Shown: positions 12,225-25,202, counted from the stretch's first letter. The stretch is DNA of 64,000 bases from Acanthosepion esculentum (GCA_964036315.1 OZ038500.1:60563446-60627445), one strand, 5' to 3'. Program-made: numbers and translations. The notes: a model not told the origin generated them from the letters alone.

Positions 12225-12312
12225 CTTCTCATCTTCGTATCTAATGAAGTACCCATATTCTGTTTCTATTGTCATAATTCTTTCTTTCTTTCTTTCTTTC
12301 TTCCTTTCAGTT
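12225..12312 (+). repeat. Segment duplicated at 14428-14510
   Basis: 'ttgtcttctcatcttcg' and 'taatgaagtacccatattct' followed by a (CTTT)n tract are present in both places. The order relative to the 350-bp duplicate (12821-13175 / 14062-14415) is reversed between the two loci. Confidence 0.75.
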
Positions 12313-12820
12313 TTCTTTCTTTCTTCTGTCATTTGCGGAGTTAACTCTTCTTATATCTGTCGACATCCTGTAGTCGTGATTCTAATTTCTTTGTCTAAAC
12401 GCCCCACTGTCTCCGCGGGGAGCCACAGCAAACGTTCTCCTTTATTCAGAGTCGCTGATCTTCTTTTCACGCCGCGCGTTCCTGGGAAGAGGTTTCGTGC
12501 AAGTTCTGAACGCTTGTCAGCATGTGTGAAATGAGATATTACATTTCTTTATGCTATTCAAACATCGTTATTTGCATGGCATATCTAAATGGGCAACGAT
12601 GAAAACCAACACGCAAGAATACGAGGTATCAACAAATTTTTCACGGTTCCCCTGACTCGGAAAATGAATAGAAAAGACAGAAAAACGAGCCGTATCACAC
12701 CTATTTTAGCCTCAAGAGGTTTTAGACTATTCACGACCATTGAAAGATTGAAAAAATTTTTTATATGGGACGAAAATGCTAAGTGTCATGCAAGGCCATA
12801 TACGAGGTGCAACAATTTAC
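12313..12820. other. Unassigned, slightly GC-richer sequence
   Basis: Open frames of 86-96 codons cross this stretch (12244-12534, 12589-12849) but show no domain or codon signal I recognise. Nothing else is supported. Confidence 0.35.
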
Positions 12821-13175
12821 TTCACGATATGACAACGATATGTCGCTAGGGTAAGGCGTCATGCAAACATTTATACCCGAGGTCATTTATACATATTCCA
12901 ACTTCCTGGTTTATGGGTCCGTACACCAGATGCTTGTGGCACGGTGGAATAATGAATAGTGGCTAGGATTGTGGATTCGAAGAGAATTCGAGTTCCAGTC
13001 GGGTTCATTATATTCACTTACGTGCAAATACCTTTTGTGAAATGTCTAAATCCATCACTTCGCCCTCCAGCTATTTGTTGTGGTTTGTGGTCTGGCAGAA
13101 CACAGCACTTAACACAACAGAGTCAGTCGTGATAATAGTATTCAATACTCAGCTAGACAAGTCACTGCAATTGTA
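12821..13175 (+). mobile_element. tRNA-derived SINE-like repeat, copy 1
   Basis: The segment is repeated at 14062-14415 with roughly 85-90% identity by eye. Inside it, 'ttgtggcacggtgg' resembles a pol III A box. 'attcgagttcc' (near 12986) differs by one base from the B box consensus GGTTCGANTCC in its core. This suggests a tRNA-like head and an unrelated body. No target duplication could be fixed. Confidence 0.6.
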
Positions 13176-13403
13176 TGGACAACTATCCAGGACTCCTTAT
13201 CGTGAATGGGTCAGTCCATTTATCATAGTAAGGAGGGTATTTTCAACAGGTAAATAGCCCTGGGTTTTAGCTGGTCTACGAAAAGGACATCCGTGAATTC
13301 AACAATCCAACTATTGTTTAAATAGACCCACCGACACGCATTTGGCCAAGCATACAGCAACAGCTCAGTGATACTTACCTGGCACAGGTGGTATCACGTC
13401 AAT

Positions 13404-13570
13404 GACTAGCTTGGACGAGCTCTGACTAGGTTGGACAAGCCACGACCAGCTAAGACCATCTATGACTAACTTAGACGAGCTCTGCCCAACTTGGACAAGC
13501 TGTGAACAGCTATGACTAACTTAGACGAGCTCTGACCAGCTTGGACAAATTATGACCAGTTTAGACCAGC
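13404..13570 (+). repeat. 20-bp minisatellite
   Basis: About eight units of 'gactagcttggacgagctct' with variants such as 'gaccagcttggacaaattat'. One unit is shortened to 10 bp. Each 20-mer is itself two related 10-mers. Confidence 0.9.
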
Positions 13571-14061
13571 CGTCCGAGTGGAAACACGTTAAAAACCGAT
13601 CTTGTAATCTTATGACTCAGTTGCGGGGTCAAGTAAATCTCTACAGCTACAGCTCAGAAGACATGGTCAATCAGAGAGAGGTCTCTCCAACAAGAGTGCG
13701 AAGTGCTGTGGATTTTGATCCTGTGCGATTTCAGTGTCTCTAGGTAGAATACTCCAGATGTACCATTCATTTCTGAGGTGTAGAAGAGTTGTAAGTGTTC
13801 ATGTTCTACCGTTGGCGAAAAATGAGTGAGAGGAATCTAGAGTACTGTATTAATATGAAAATAATAGGACTCATAGGGAAAATTCTGTGAAAGTATCGAG
13901 TGTCATATAATGACATAGATGCTTCGAGTGAAGACGAGTAGGTGTGCACGATGACGCAAGAATCGAACTGCAAAGCATATAAAATAAAGATGCAAATCTT
14001 TCACGAGAAAATTTTTTTTAAATCTATGAATGGAAGAATAGAAGACTTATAAATTTAATTC
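13571..14061. other. Unassigned sequence
   Basis: A 63-codon frame (13552-13743) is not recognised. I see no repeat partner in the window. Confidence 0.35.
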
Positions 14062-14415
14062 ACAACATGACAACGATATGTCGCTAGAGTAAGGAGTCAG
14101 GCAAACATTTATACCCAAGGTGATCCTTACATCTCTTAACTTCCAGGTTCCTGGTGCTGCACACCAGATGCCTGTGGTAAGATGGACTAATGAATAGTGG
14201 CTAGGATTGGGGAATCAAAAAGAATTCGAATTCCAGTCGGGTTAATTATATTCACTTACGTGCAAATATCTTTTGTGAAATGTCTAAATCCACCACTTCG
14301 CCCTTCAGCTATTAGTAATGTTGTGATTTGTGTTCTGGCAAGACACAACACTTAGCTCTACAGAGTCTGTCGTTATAGTAGTATTCAATACTCAGCTAGA
14401 CAAGTCGCTGCAATA
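14062..14415 (+). mobile_element. tRNA-derived SINE-like repeat, copy 2
   Basis: Second copy of the 12821-13175 unit. The B-box-like stretch reads 'attcgaattcc'. It is followed 12 bases later by the (CTTT)n-bearing duplicate 14428-14510, which in the first locus lies upstream. Confidence 0.6.
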
Positions 14416-14427
14416 GTATTATATTCT

Positions 14428-14510
14428 TTTGTCTTCTCATCTTCGTTGTCTAATGAAGTACCCATATTCTATTTCTATTCCCATATTTCTTTCATTCTTT
14501 CTTTCTAGGT
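14428..14510 (+). repeat. Copy of segment 12225-12312
   Basis: Matches 12225-12312 including the trailing pyrimidine tetranucleotide tract. Confidence 0.7.
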
Positions 14511-15373
<863 letters not shown>

Positions 15374-15579
15374 ACAGATAGATAGATAGATATTTTTTAA
15401 AAAGTGATTGATGGAACCAACGGCCAGCTTGCCAAAAGGCCTATGCTTCTTATCTAGAAAAAGTTTCGAACAGAGTAAAAAATGCATAATTCCTATAAAA
15501 GTAGAGCGCTAGCCATAACCCCTAGTTTCACGCGATTTTCAGACAACTTGAGCGCCTAATATATATTGATTGATCATCA

Positions 15580-15690
15580 TCGATAATACGTTCGACCGTA
15601 GTTCAAGATTGGAATGAAGCATTTGTAGAGCCCGTATATACATTACCTTGTCTTGTGACATCTTGTTATCGGAAAATTTTAAATGTCTGC
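15580..15690 (+). repeat. Direct repeat, partner at 16317-16410
   Basis: 'atttgtagag' with flanking 'ttgtcttgtgacatc' and 'cttgttat' recurs about 740 bp downstream in diverged form. The two partners bracket the element 15774-16060. Confidence 0.55.
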
Positions 15691-15773
15691 GTAATTCTTT
15701 GAATTTTCTTTATTTGTTATTTTTTGGCCTTTTGCAACGGTTCATTTAATCTTTAACTCTCTCCCCCCTCTCT

Positions 15774-15785
15774 CTCTCTCTCTCC

Positions 15786-15857
<72 letters not shown>

Positions 15858-16005
15858 AATTAACTGATTTAAAATGTTTTTTCGCTACACAGTAATAACC
15901 ATGTTTCAAAAATGGAAGGTAAAAGCTTCGAATTTAATTTTGTTATTAAATTAAAGACATTAGTTCCATTTCCTCGTCAAGCGAATATTTTACTGTTCTT
16001 TCTTT

Positions 16006-16060
<55 letters not shown>
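15774..16060 (-). mobile_element. Truncated copy of the (TA)n-bordered foldback family of 44298-44830
   Basis: (TA)n tracts at 15786-15853 and 16014-16060 enclose 160 bp. Its phrases ('ttttttcgctacacagt', 'ttagttccatttcctcgtc', 'ttactgttctttcttttta') reappear at 44298-44345, 44690-44730 and 44905-44930. Here only one arm remains. Confidence 0.65.
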
Positions 16061-16061
<1 letters not shown>

Positions 16062-16316
16062 ATGCTATTTGTAATTTTTACGATCGTGCATGGCTGTCTT
16101 TCTATTTTTAGTGACTGGAGAATGACTGTTTCTGGGAAGAAGGCGAAAAAGTAAAAAACGCGTGATGGATCCCCCCTCTCCTTCACACTGGTACCAATAA
16201 AATCTAGTGAACGATTTCACAAATATCAACCATTCGCTCACCCATTCCATCTCAATTCAAAGTGCTGGCCGAGTAAAGCCGATAGCAGCTATAATTTTTC
16301 TCCAAAAGCCATTGAT

Positions 16317-16410
16317 TATAACTTCGTCCGTAATTCGAGATTGAAAGGAAAAATTTGTAGAGACGGTATGTAAACGTTGCCTTGTGTCATCATATTGTTA
16401 TAGATGTTTA
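16317..16410 (+). repeat. Direct repeat, partner of 15580-15690
   Basis: Shares 'atttgtagag' and 'cttgtgtcatcatattgttat' with the upstream copy. Confidence 0.55.
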
Positions 16411-17690
16411 ATGTTGTTTGTTTCTCAAGACTGATGTTTGTGACTATTCTTCCTTTTGTCGTGTTTATTTTGTTCTCACCATTGCTAACTTCTTATTCAG
16501 CCCCTACTTCAACTTGAACGTGTTTACAGCAGAGCGTTGCTTATCAACGATAAAAAAAATTGATGCGACAAGAGTGCATCAAGTCTTACCACCCCGTTTT
16601 TAGTTGGTAGTAGACATCAGAACTTAGTATGAATTCTTTCGTATTTCACGTGTTTTTCTCACAGGTTAATAAGAGTAGATAGGCTCACCTATCGTCCTGT
16701 CCTCACTCCTTCCATGTCTATTGAACAGGCGTATAAGTTCGTCCCTTGTTCTGTGATCAGGATATGGATTACCGGTTCTCTTTCTTCTACTGGGACCACA
16801 AGGATTTAACTGTCTCTACTTTTTTGGTGATCGGACTAGCTAGTGGCTGTGACTTTCAATTGTGAGTGTACCGGCTTGGCAGTTTGATGGCTGCTGCTTC
16901 CGACTGCTCGTTAGGAGTCCGAACTTTTTGGTAGCGCTTAAGTAGTCTGCTCCGATCAACAGTCGCATAATATCAGGTTATCTGTAGTGCCATGTCACGT
17001 ATGGGTAGGTTTCTCTGCATGTATTTCCGGTGAGCAACCCTGAGGCCACATCATGCTCTGATCTCAGCCACGCATTAGCTGATCCGTATTGCCATTGTCG
17101 ACAGTTACAATAGTGTCCAACCTATTTATAAGGATTGGGACATACCCATTAGTACGGTATATAAGAGATAAAAATTTCTAATATTATCTATTACAACAGT
17201 AATATTTACAGTTTCATCTGAGTCCGCAGCAATAGTGACAAAATGTATAATAAAATTAACTCCATAGACACGTGTTTGACACAACAATTCAAGATTATTA
17301 TATACGGCAAGAATAAAGATCTGATAGCTTCTGAACAAACACTCATAAAATATATTGAAACAGTTTTATTTATTTATTATTTATTTTTTACGGTAAGGTT
17401 CACTCAGTACATTGTGATAGGGATAACAGTCCCCTTTGCCGGAGTTTTTAAATATCATTATCTCACTCAAACGCAGATTGTATCACAGTTACAGTACGTT
17501 TATCTTTGTAATTTACAACTGTAGATAATCTTAGAAAGATCGAAAGTACTTAAGTTAAAAAAAAATAGACGGTGCCTTGATGAATTTTATCTGAATCTCA
17601 AGAACCTGATTCGACAACTGGAAAGATCAATATGAAAAATAAGTAGACATAATATGTCTATATTATTAAATGAAACACTCTTGAATAAAA
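16411..17690. other. Unassigned unique-looking DNA
   Basis: This 1.3-kb stretch has fewer simple repeats and is GC-richer at 16660-17110. No reading frame longer than 93 codons was seen and I recognise no domain or splice pattern. It is one of the few places where host sequence could lie. Confidence 0.4.
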
Positions 17691-17971
17691 TATATATATA
17701 TATATATAATTTAAATAAAAACAGACCACTTTAAGGTTCCATATAATAAATTATTTCACCACAGCCCTTCCAAAGGACAGTGGATCATCAGATTTATTTC
17801 CAAATAAATCTGATGATCCACTGTCCTTTGGAAGGGCTGTGGTGAAATAATTTATTATATGGAACCTTAAAGTGGTCTGTTTTTATTTAAATTATTAGCT
17901 CTGATTTACATTGAGCTCTCTGGATTCTATCCTCATTGGGTCTACCCATACGGATTACCTAGTTTTTCCTA

Positions 17972-17977
<6 letters not shown>
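17691..17977. mobile_element. Foldback element with perfect 92-bp inverted arms (family C)
   Basis: Arms 17708-17799 and 17802-17893 are exact reverse complements by eye, separated only by CC. Each strand contains CTGATGA (plus strand 17809-17815), a GGTGAAAT segment and an AT stem, an HHR-like order with an extended stem II. Past the right arm come 'ttacattgagctctctgg' and unique sequence up to (TA)n at 17978. A (TA)n tract also borders the left side. The family recurs at 28700-29042. Confidence 0.85.

Positions 17978-18050
<73 letters not shown>
17978..18050. repeat. (TA)n microsatellite
   Basis: Long uninterrupted TA tract bordering the foldback element. Confidence 0.95.
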
Positions 18051-18054
<4 letters not shown>

Positions 18055-18055
<1 letters not shown>

Positions 18056-18975
18056 TAGAATATTACTCAATTTTGGCATACTCTGACAATCGATTTCGCT
18101 ACTCATAAAGATGAGTTTGACCAGTTTACCACCACTTACCAAACAATGAGTAATTAACCGTCTTTGAATATCTATTTTTTTTTTAGAGTAGAAATCCTAA
18201 AAAAAATGTTCATGCAGTTGAAATAGAGTTTTAAAAAAAAGTAAAGAAAACAATTAAGAAAAATCAAAACAAACTAAAAAAAAATCTGCTGAAGTCAATT
18301 AGAGACTTTGTTTGCTTTAATCTTCTTTCATCTTTTTCATGCCGACCACAGAAGTGTTTATTAAACACAAATTGGTAACCATAGCAACAAGGAGACCGAT
18401 TCACTCGTGTCTATTCGTTTTCTGGTTTTTGCTTGAAAGTTGAAGAAAAAGCTAAATTCAGTATTTTAATCTTTGTTGTGTGAAGAGATGAATTATTGGG
18501 GAAAAAAACGTGTTTTTTTTTTTTCGTCTGACGATTTCTTTGTCTTATATTCTGGAAAACTAATGACCAAAATATAAAGAAAAAAAAACCCTGAATAAAT
18601 GCCAGACCCGTCAACATCTTTGCCAGCTACTCGAAGAAGTACGATGTAATTTATTACTGCAATAGAAACTAAGATTTTACAAACTTTAAGAACGATTTAT
18701 CTAATTTCAAAAATGTATTTCGCTTCGAGATTGAGACATCTTAGTGAAAAAAGCTTTAAAAAAAGAAGCAAAATAAAAAAAATAAAAAACAAGAATCAAC
18801 CAAAAAACAAGTAAATAAATAGCAGGACATACATCAATTTTACTTTCTTCAGATCTTTATTTTAGTTGGTGTTGCAATGTTATATATAATAGTGGTCGAT
18901 AATTAGGTAAATAGTTACATAAAGTCACTATCTTATACTTCTTCTTGTCCATCCATTAATAGCACGACCGTTACG
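18055..18975. other. A/T-homopolymer-rich unassigned DNA
   Basis: Many runs of 6-9 A or T. No gene, RNA or repeat partner was recognised. Confidence 0.4.
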
Positions 18976-19720
18976 ACCTGCCAATATGTGAAAAATATTA
19001 GACTATTCCGTTTTGATCACGTGCAAAGACAGAAAAAATACTACTTGGTTTCAGTGAGAAAATGAAAGAAAGAAAGGGTAGGGAAGATAAACGTGTATAA
19101 CGTCTCGTGCAAGTACCTCATAAATAATGGTCTATTCGGTTTTGATAGCGTGGAATGATGGAAAAAGACATATTGGAGACGCTACATGATTCCAATGAGA
19201 AAATAAAAGAATGAAAGAAAGAAAGAAAGAACAAAAAGACAAACAGAAAGAAAAAAGAATGGGGTATAGTCGTGTTTAATGTCGTCTGCCAATACCTCAT
19301 AAATAATGGACTATTCGGTTTTGATCACGTGCAGCGACAGAAAACACATATCAGAGACTCGACTTGGTTTCAGTGAGAAAATAAAAGAACGAAAGAAAGA
19401 TGAAAGGAGTACAAAACGACAAAAAGAAAGAAAGAATGGAAGATAGCCGTGCTTAATGTCGCCTGCCAATACCTCATAAATAATCAGCTATTCGGTTTTG
19501 ATCACGTGGAACGACACAAAATGAAAGACATAAAGAAAGAAAAAAAATTGAACGATAGACTCTTTTATCATCTTCTGCAAATACCTAAAAAATAAATAAT
19601 GGACTTTGGTCTTGTGGAAACAAGGTAAAGACATATCAGAGACGAGTCTAGGTTTCACTGAGAAAATGGATGTAAGAAAGAAAGAATGAAAGTAAAGAAG
19701 ATAAGTGTCTAAAGTCAGTT
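18976..19720. repeat. Tandem repeat, unit about 175 bp, about 4.5 copies
   Basis: Units begin near 18980, 19110, 19288, 19463 and 19576 with 'cctcataaataatgg', 'ctattcggttttgatcacgt' and a later 'cagtgagaaaat' plus GAAA-rich spacer. The first and last copies are most diverged. The GAAA tract inside each unit varies in length. Confidence 0.8.
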
Positions 19721-20059
19721 TCAGTGAAATGAAAAAAAAATTGTCATTTTCAAATCTTTGCAATTGGAGACGCTTACTTTGTAAAATAAAAACTGGCATT
19801 CGTATTTATGATTGTTGTTGCAATATTTATTTAAACGTTGTCAAGCTCAAATCTTTAAAGAAAGATAGGGAAAGAAATGAAACCGTAGTCTTGTTTCACG
19901 AAGGAGAAAAAGAAAGACGGAGAACAAGAGGCAGAATTATAGAGGCAGATAATCTGTTAATATCACCGTTTATTTTGTCTCTCATCCAATTAATAATAAT
20001 TATCGAATATTGATGAAAGTATTAGGCTTTAAAAGAGACGTCATTTCTTTCTAGGTAAG

Positions 20060-20360
20060 TTCCATTGGATACAAAGGATGTAAACATTCATAATCACAAA
20101 GTACTGAGTAAAGTACTGAATTATAAAAAAATCATACTTGCTGTCACTTGCACACCAAAGGAATTTCCCAAATACAGTCAAGATCGAATAACTATGTCAA
20201 ATGGTCGCCATAAAGAAAAAACAATGACGATAATCGATCCCATGATCGAATACCGAAGGAAGATTTTTGTATGTTATTTTCTGACATACAGTATCCTAAT
20301 GGAAGGCACGGATAAAAATCTTTCTTTCGATACCGAGAAGCAAGCGTTAAAATACTCTTA
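20060..20360 (+). repeat. Interspersed repeat, copy 1 (partner 21075-21330)
   Basis: Shared phrases 'caaagtactgag', 'cttgctgtcacttgc', 'aataactatgtcaa' and 'gatcgaatac' occur in the same order in both copies, about 1 kb apart. Family unknown. Confidence 0.65.
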
Positions 20361-21074
20361 GGTTTGTTGTTTCGGGAAGCTGGTACCATAGTAATTGTGA
20401 GTTCAATCCCTGGACCGAATTGTGCAGGCTTACTTTCGCTTGAAGTAGGGTAAGCAATAACTGAGCAATACAAAATAAGAACAAGACGAACCATTGAAAG
20501 CGGGGCAATCTGTCCCCGTCGATTAAATACAGCGTTCAGTTCGAAATTTCCTAAATGTCTCCTGAGAACACAACGGTCGAAACATTGTGATAGTAACAAC
20601 AAAGATTAGGACCATAGTTTGAATGAAAATAATATCGGTAGGGGAATAATACCGGGGATGCTCTACTGCAGTTTTGTAAAGGGGGTCTGGAAGGTGCAAT
20701 ATTTTCTGGTGGGGCCTCTTGATGCCATGATTGAATATATATCCACGGATGAGCTCTCTGAAAATTGAACCCGTTAGTTCTTATGCTTAATACTTGGCGG
20801 GGGGGATGTGGATGTTTCACTAACTAGTCTCTATACAATATTCTCATTTAGTAACTCTCTGCATTGAGTGGCTCTTGGTCCTTGTTTTGGGGAACATTTA
20901 GTAAAAAAATAAAAAAATAGGAAAAAAGAGATAACTCTTCCTTCCAGAAATTCCGATATATATTAAGATTACATCATTTTCGACATAGAATTTATTCATT
21001 CTATTCCTCCAGCTTTTTATCGCAAATCTGAGATCGTTTTTCTACGACCGCTATGTAAATTGGAAATAAAGACT
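20361..21074. other. Unassigned, with a B-box-like site
   Basis: 'gtgagttcaatccctgg' near 20398-20414 resembles a pol III B box, so a SINE scrap may begin here, but no A box is visible. The rest is unassigned. Confidence 0.35.
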
Positions 21075-21330
21075 GATGTACTTGATACGTCTGGTGTTAA
21101 AGGTATTAATCCCAAAGTACTGAGGAGGGTGCTGGAGTAATAAAAAGACTTGCTGTCACTTGCTATGCAACGAAATCTCCGAAATGCAGGCAAGTGTCAA
21201 TAACTATGTCAACTAATAACCATGAAAACAATGACGCCAATCGATGCAATCGAATCCATTGATCGAATACAGATAAAGGAATTCCGCAGATTTTCTTGTC
21301 TGCCTTATACTTATTTTACGAAAGACAGGA
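21075..21330 (+). repeat. Interspersed repeat, copy 2
   Basis: Diverged copy of 20060-20360. It is followed directly by the MITE copy at 21346. Confidence 0.6.
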
Positions 21331-21345
21331 ATAAGAATCAAAGTA

Positions 21346-21563
21346 GAGTGGTCCGAATGTCTTGTCACGCCTATATAATATAATTTTCTATTTCAGATAG
21401 CTAACACGAAAATGATGGCATTTATACAGATCTTCACGATGAGTGAGAGCATCAATGAAAGTGATTAAACTGGATCCAGTACATGTGCTTTTTATTACTC
21501 TATCACTTGTTCTATTGTTCTCATATAATTTTTCGTAAGGGGTAACAAGACTTTCGGACCAGA
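21346..21563 (+). mobile_element. MITE, decayed copy of 21993-22217
   Basis: Starts 'gtggtccgaatgtcttgtca' and ends 'caagactttcggacca'. The interior ('acacgaaaatgatg', 'gagcatcaatgaaagtg') matches the better copy 430 bp downstream. The termini have accumulated substitutions. Confidence 0.75.
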
Positions 21564-21990
21564 CGTTACGTCGTCTTTTTTTCCATTGACTGAGTCGAAC
21601 AATGATTGAGAAAGAAAGAATGTGAGTGAGTGAGTGAGAGAGATAGTGAGAGAGAGAGAGTGTGTGAGTGAGTGAGAGGGAGCATACGAAGATGGGAGAA
21701 GATATTAGAATTAGCGCAAGGTTCATAAATTTATTAGTTTCAAAACCTAAATTGAAAGTGCTTTTGGCTGAAGTCCTAAACTTATTTCATGGGGCGGTAA
21801 GTGTGGGGTCGTATCATTATCAGTCCTGTGCAAAGTGATTCGCATCACATAACAAGAGTTTAACAACGACAATATAAATAAATTTATTTGCAGATTTATT
21901 TGCTTCTTAAAAACATTTTGTGAACAGGCTGCACAAAATTACGAGAGATTTGAATTTGTGAACTGAACTGGTGCATAATATCAGCTATTC
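21564..21990. other. Unassigned; includes (GAGT)n/(GA)n
   Basis: A 'gtgagtgagtgagagag' purine tract at 21625-21680, then unique AT-rich sequence. Confidence 0.4.
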
Positions 21991-21992
21991 TA

Positions 21993-22217
21993 CAGGGTGG
22001 TCCGAAAGTCCTGTCACTCCTACAGAACATAATTTTTTATTTCTTTCTATTTCACTTGGCTGACACGAAAATGATGTTGTTCATACTGACCTCGATATAT
22101 GAGAGCGTCAATGAAAGTGAATAAACTGAATCAAGTACATATGCTTTGTATTACTGTATTACTTGTTCTTCTATTCTTCTTTGTGCTAATTGGTGACATG
22201 ACTTTCGGACCACCCTG
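21993..22217 (+). mobile_element. 225-bp MITE with inverted ends and TA duplication
   Basis: The left end 'cagggtggtccgaaagtcct' is mirrored by the right end 'gactttcggaccaccctg', with TA on both outer sides (21991-21992, 22218-22219). The TA target and size point to a Tc1/mariner-mobilised MITE. It has no coding capacity. Confidence 0.85.
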
Positions 22218-22219
22218 TA

Positions 22220-23170
22220 CATTGGTTCGATTACTTTTTCACGGCTTAAAAAAACCTTTTGCTGGTTATTTAAAGCCAGAAAATATTATTAGATTTGTCG
22301 TAAATAAGACATGGACTACCAGACTCCTTTACGACACCGTATTCGTTTACGACCCCCTTCTCCGGATTACGACAGTCCCCCATATTCAAGAATACCAAGA
22401 GCCCACGTGATGTGAACCCTGCTTGTATTTTGCCGAATAAAGTTTACATTAACTTACCTTTCGAGTCTCGATCTTCATTTTTGACAAGAGTCTACGAAAT
22501 TTTTGAGATAATAATGATTTACTGATACAAATTCATACTAATTAACCGGTAGTTGGCGTGTGGGAAGAGTCGGACGCATACCTTTCCCAAAGGTATTTGC
22601 GAGTAAGTTACTATAAAAAACTCGACTGCAACTGGAACACTGCTCTCCGACTTCAATTTCCGTGTTGTTATCCATCACCCGCACATCTAAAATAACAGCA
22701 GCTGGTATTCCCAAGCAATCACTCATCTAGAAACGTGACCGGGCTCGACGTTGATTAACTTGTGATCGTATCGGAATCGGTGTTTCGTCGTGATATGGCC
22801 ACAATCCCATACTATACTTAGAAGCAAGCTCTAATATTTTGTCATTTTGGAATTCCTTTAAGAAAGTGAAAGATATATATAATAAAAAACGTCTTCCTTA
22901 TTTGTCGATTCGCTTTGTCCTCAATTTGGGTGTTAATGTGATAAACAATAAAATGCGAATGATTGTCTATCAGAGTTAGTCAGGATTCTGTTATGCGAGC
23001 ATCGTGTTCCGTTTCTCGTCATTAATTGGACAATTCACCGCACGTAAGTTCGTTTGATCGTGTTTTGATTGGGAAAGACGATGGGACATATGAAGATTGA
23101 TATGTCAGCAACAGAGCGAAGAATTTATATAATTTACTCTCGAACGTGGGTGAACGTCTATACACTGGAA
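22220..23170. other. Unassigned sequence
   Basis: Mostly unique by eye. A minus frame of 62 codons (22538-22726) and a plus frame ending at 22410 are not recognised. Confidence 0.35.
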
Positions 23171-23171
23171 A

Positions 23172-23174
23172 TCA

Positions 23175-23216
<42 letters not shown>

Positions 23217-23377
23217 GCATCTCAGTAGATAGCTAGCTGTCTAAGTCTTCTCAAAGGTATGTATGTATCTATGTAACTTAGTTCATATCTATAGATTAGT
23301 CTGTTTCGATGTCGTTTCATATGTTTCTGTCGATCTATCTATCTATCCTCGTCTTTTCATATCTATCTATCTATCTG

Positions 23378-23423
<46 letters not shown>

Positions 23424-23590
23424 CTCGTCTGTTCATATCTATCTATCTATCTATCTATCTATCTCTCCCTTTGATATCTAGATAAAAAACCTTCCCTTAT
23501 CTTTATGTATGTATGTATGTATGTATGTATGTATGTATGTATGTATGCATGCATCTATCTATCTATCTTTCTATCTATCTATCTATGGAT
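23172..23590. repeat. (CTAT)n and (ATGT)n tetranucleotide arrays
   Basis: (CTAT)n at 23175-23216, 23332-23347, 23362-23421, 23437-23463 and 23554-23586; (ATGT)n at 23505-23548. Unique islands between them read 'cctcgtctgttcatat'. Confidence 0.95.
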
Positions 23591-23929
23591 TCGTTTGCGT
23601 CTATTTCAGCCTGTTTCTATCTACTTGTCTGTCTATCTCAGCCTGTTCATGTCTATCATTTTGTTTTGATTTGCATATACTTACACATATGGGAAAGAAA
23701 CGGCGGGAGATAAAGAAAGAGGCTGTGAAATAAAGAGAGGTTTCTGGAGTGTCTCGTCGATGGAATGCTAAGCGCGCACGTTTTGTAAGCGATTGCTATA
23801 AATGTCATCTCGACATTTATTATTGCCGTGAAATTATGGCGTTGTACTAATTGAAGCGATCAACATTATATGTAGGTCCGCGTGTTTATATATATTAATC
23901 AGTATCACTCCATGCGAAGCAGTAAAGCC
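23591..23929. other. Unassigned sequence
   Basis: Unique-looking sequence with scattered CTAT-like decay. No gene was seen. Confidence 0.35.
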
Positions 23930-24880
23930 ACTAGCGCACAAGGGGTTACAGGCTGTGGAGGAATCAGAAACAGAAACATTAGTAACGATGTGAAAGAGAA
24001 GAGCAATCAGAAGGACAGTAGATTGTAGTTGATATTGCTGTTAAATTTTTGCAGTTAGTTGGAAAGCATGTAACCGGGTGGGAGTTTCATAATCGAGAGG
24101 TATGAGAAAAGAAACTGTTAGCATAGAGGTTCCGACTTCATCTAACTAGCTCAACTGTAAATTGATGCTATCTCGCCGCTAGTCTAATATTGCGCTCAAT
24201 TTCATACAGTCTAGGTAACATAACGAAAAACTCAACCGGACAATAACCATGAAAATATTTATGAAAAAAAAAAGCCACTGAGAGGCAATCTTACGGCGGA
24301 GGGCAAGTGACTGAAGCCGAGACGTCAGATCAGGACCAAATATATTGCTGATTCTCCTTTGGATTTAATCAAAGAGCTCCAAGGATATAACAGGAGCACC
24401 AGATCATATATGGCAGCAATATTGTAAGCATTGACGAATAGTAGACTTATAGATATGCCAGATAGATTCAGGAGATAATAATCGTCTCGCCCGACACAGT
24501 GAACCGACTTTCTTAGCAGCTGGCGCAGCAATGGATTCGATACAGTCTTTCCATTACATGTCACCTGATAACGGTAAAACTAGAAGGCGTAATGTGTCAC
24601 TTTCTCGGAGGTTAGCATCAGTCATACTGATGGAAGGCAGAGAAGGATCTCTTAGACGATTAATGGAGAGAGAAGTTTAGTTAAAGTTGACAAGCCATCT
24701 TGACCTTGTCTGTCTTAACTTACTATCGAGCCAGAGTAAATGGTTATGCCATCAGGGTAAATGCCGAGTTGAGAGCTGATGTCACCGGGAAGGTCATTAA
24801 GGAAGATTAGAAATAGCGTAGGACCAAGGATAGAACCCTGGGTACAGCTCCGTAGAGTTCAGATGAATGAAAAGATGGGG
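23930..24880 (-). pseudogene. LINE reverse transcriptase remnant (CR1/Jockey-like), family 1
   Basis: On the minus strand from about 24850 I read CTQGSILGPTLFLIFLNDLPG, then QLGIYPDGITIYSGS, the RT palm where YADD has become YPDG. Further down come ESIAAPAAKKVGSLCRARRL, a QYCCHI block, SGAPVISLELFD and SNIFGPDLTSRLQSLALRRK, the usual C-terminal region of these LINEs. Stops and frameshifts are frequent. The element lost its endonuclease half. Related pieces lie at 37460, 38160, 39770, 48955, 61210 and 62925. Confidence 0.75.
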
Positions 24881-24994
24881 AAAGTTATTAGTAGCATATT
24901 TATATTCGAGAAGGAATTTCTCGGAACGAACTACATCACTTAATCAGTTTTCCGTCTTGTCATCCATTTGACAACTATTTACCAGTAAATATAT

Positions 24995-24999
24995 TCAAT

Positions 25000-25069
<70 letters not shown>

Positions 25070-25126
25070 GATATAGATATAGATATATATACATATACAT
25101 ACAGATATATATATATATATATATAT

Positions 25127-25173
<47 letters not shown>

Positions 25174-25202
25174 CATATATATAAATATATATATATATAC
25201 AT

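Noticed and set aside
16411..17690. Possible host exon in a repeat-poor stretch
   Set aside because: No frame longer than 93 codons and no recognisable protein motif; kept as unassigned.
20398..20414. Complete SINE at the B-box-like site
   Set aside because: There is no A box at the right distance and no second copy in the window.
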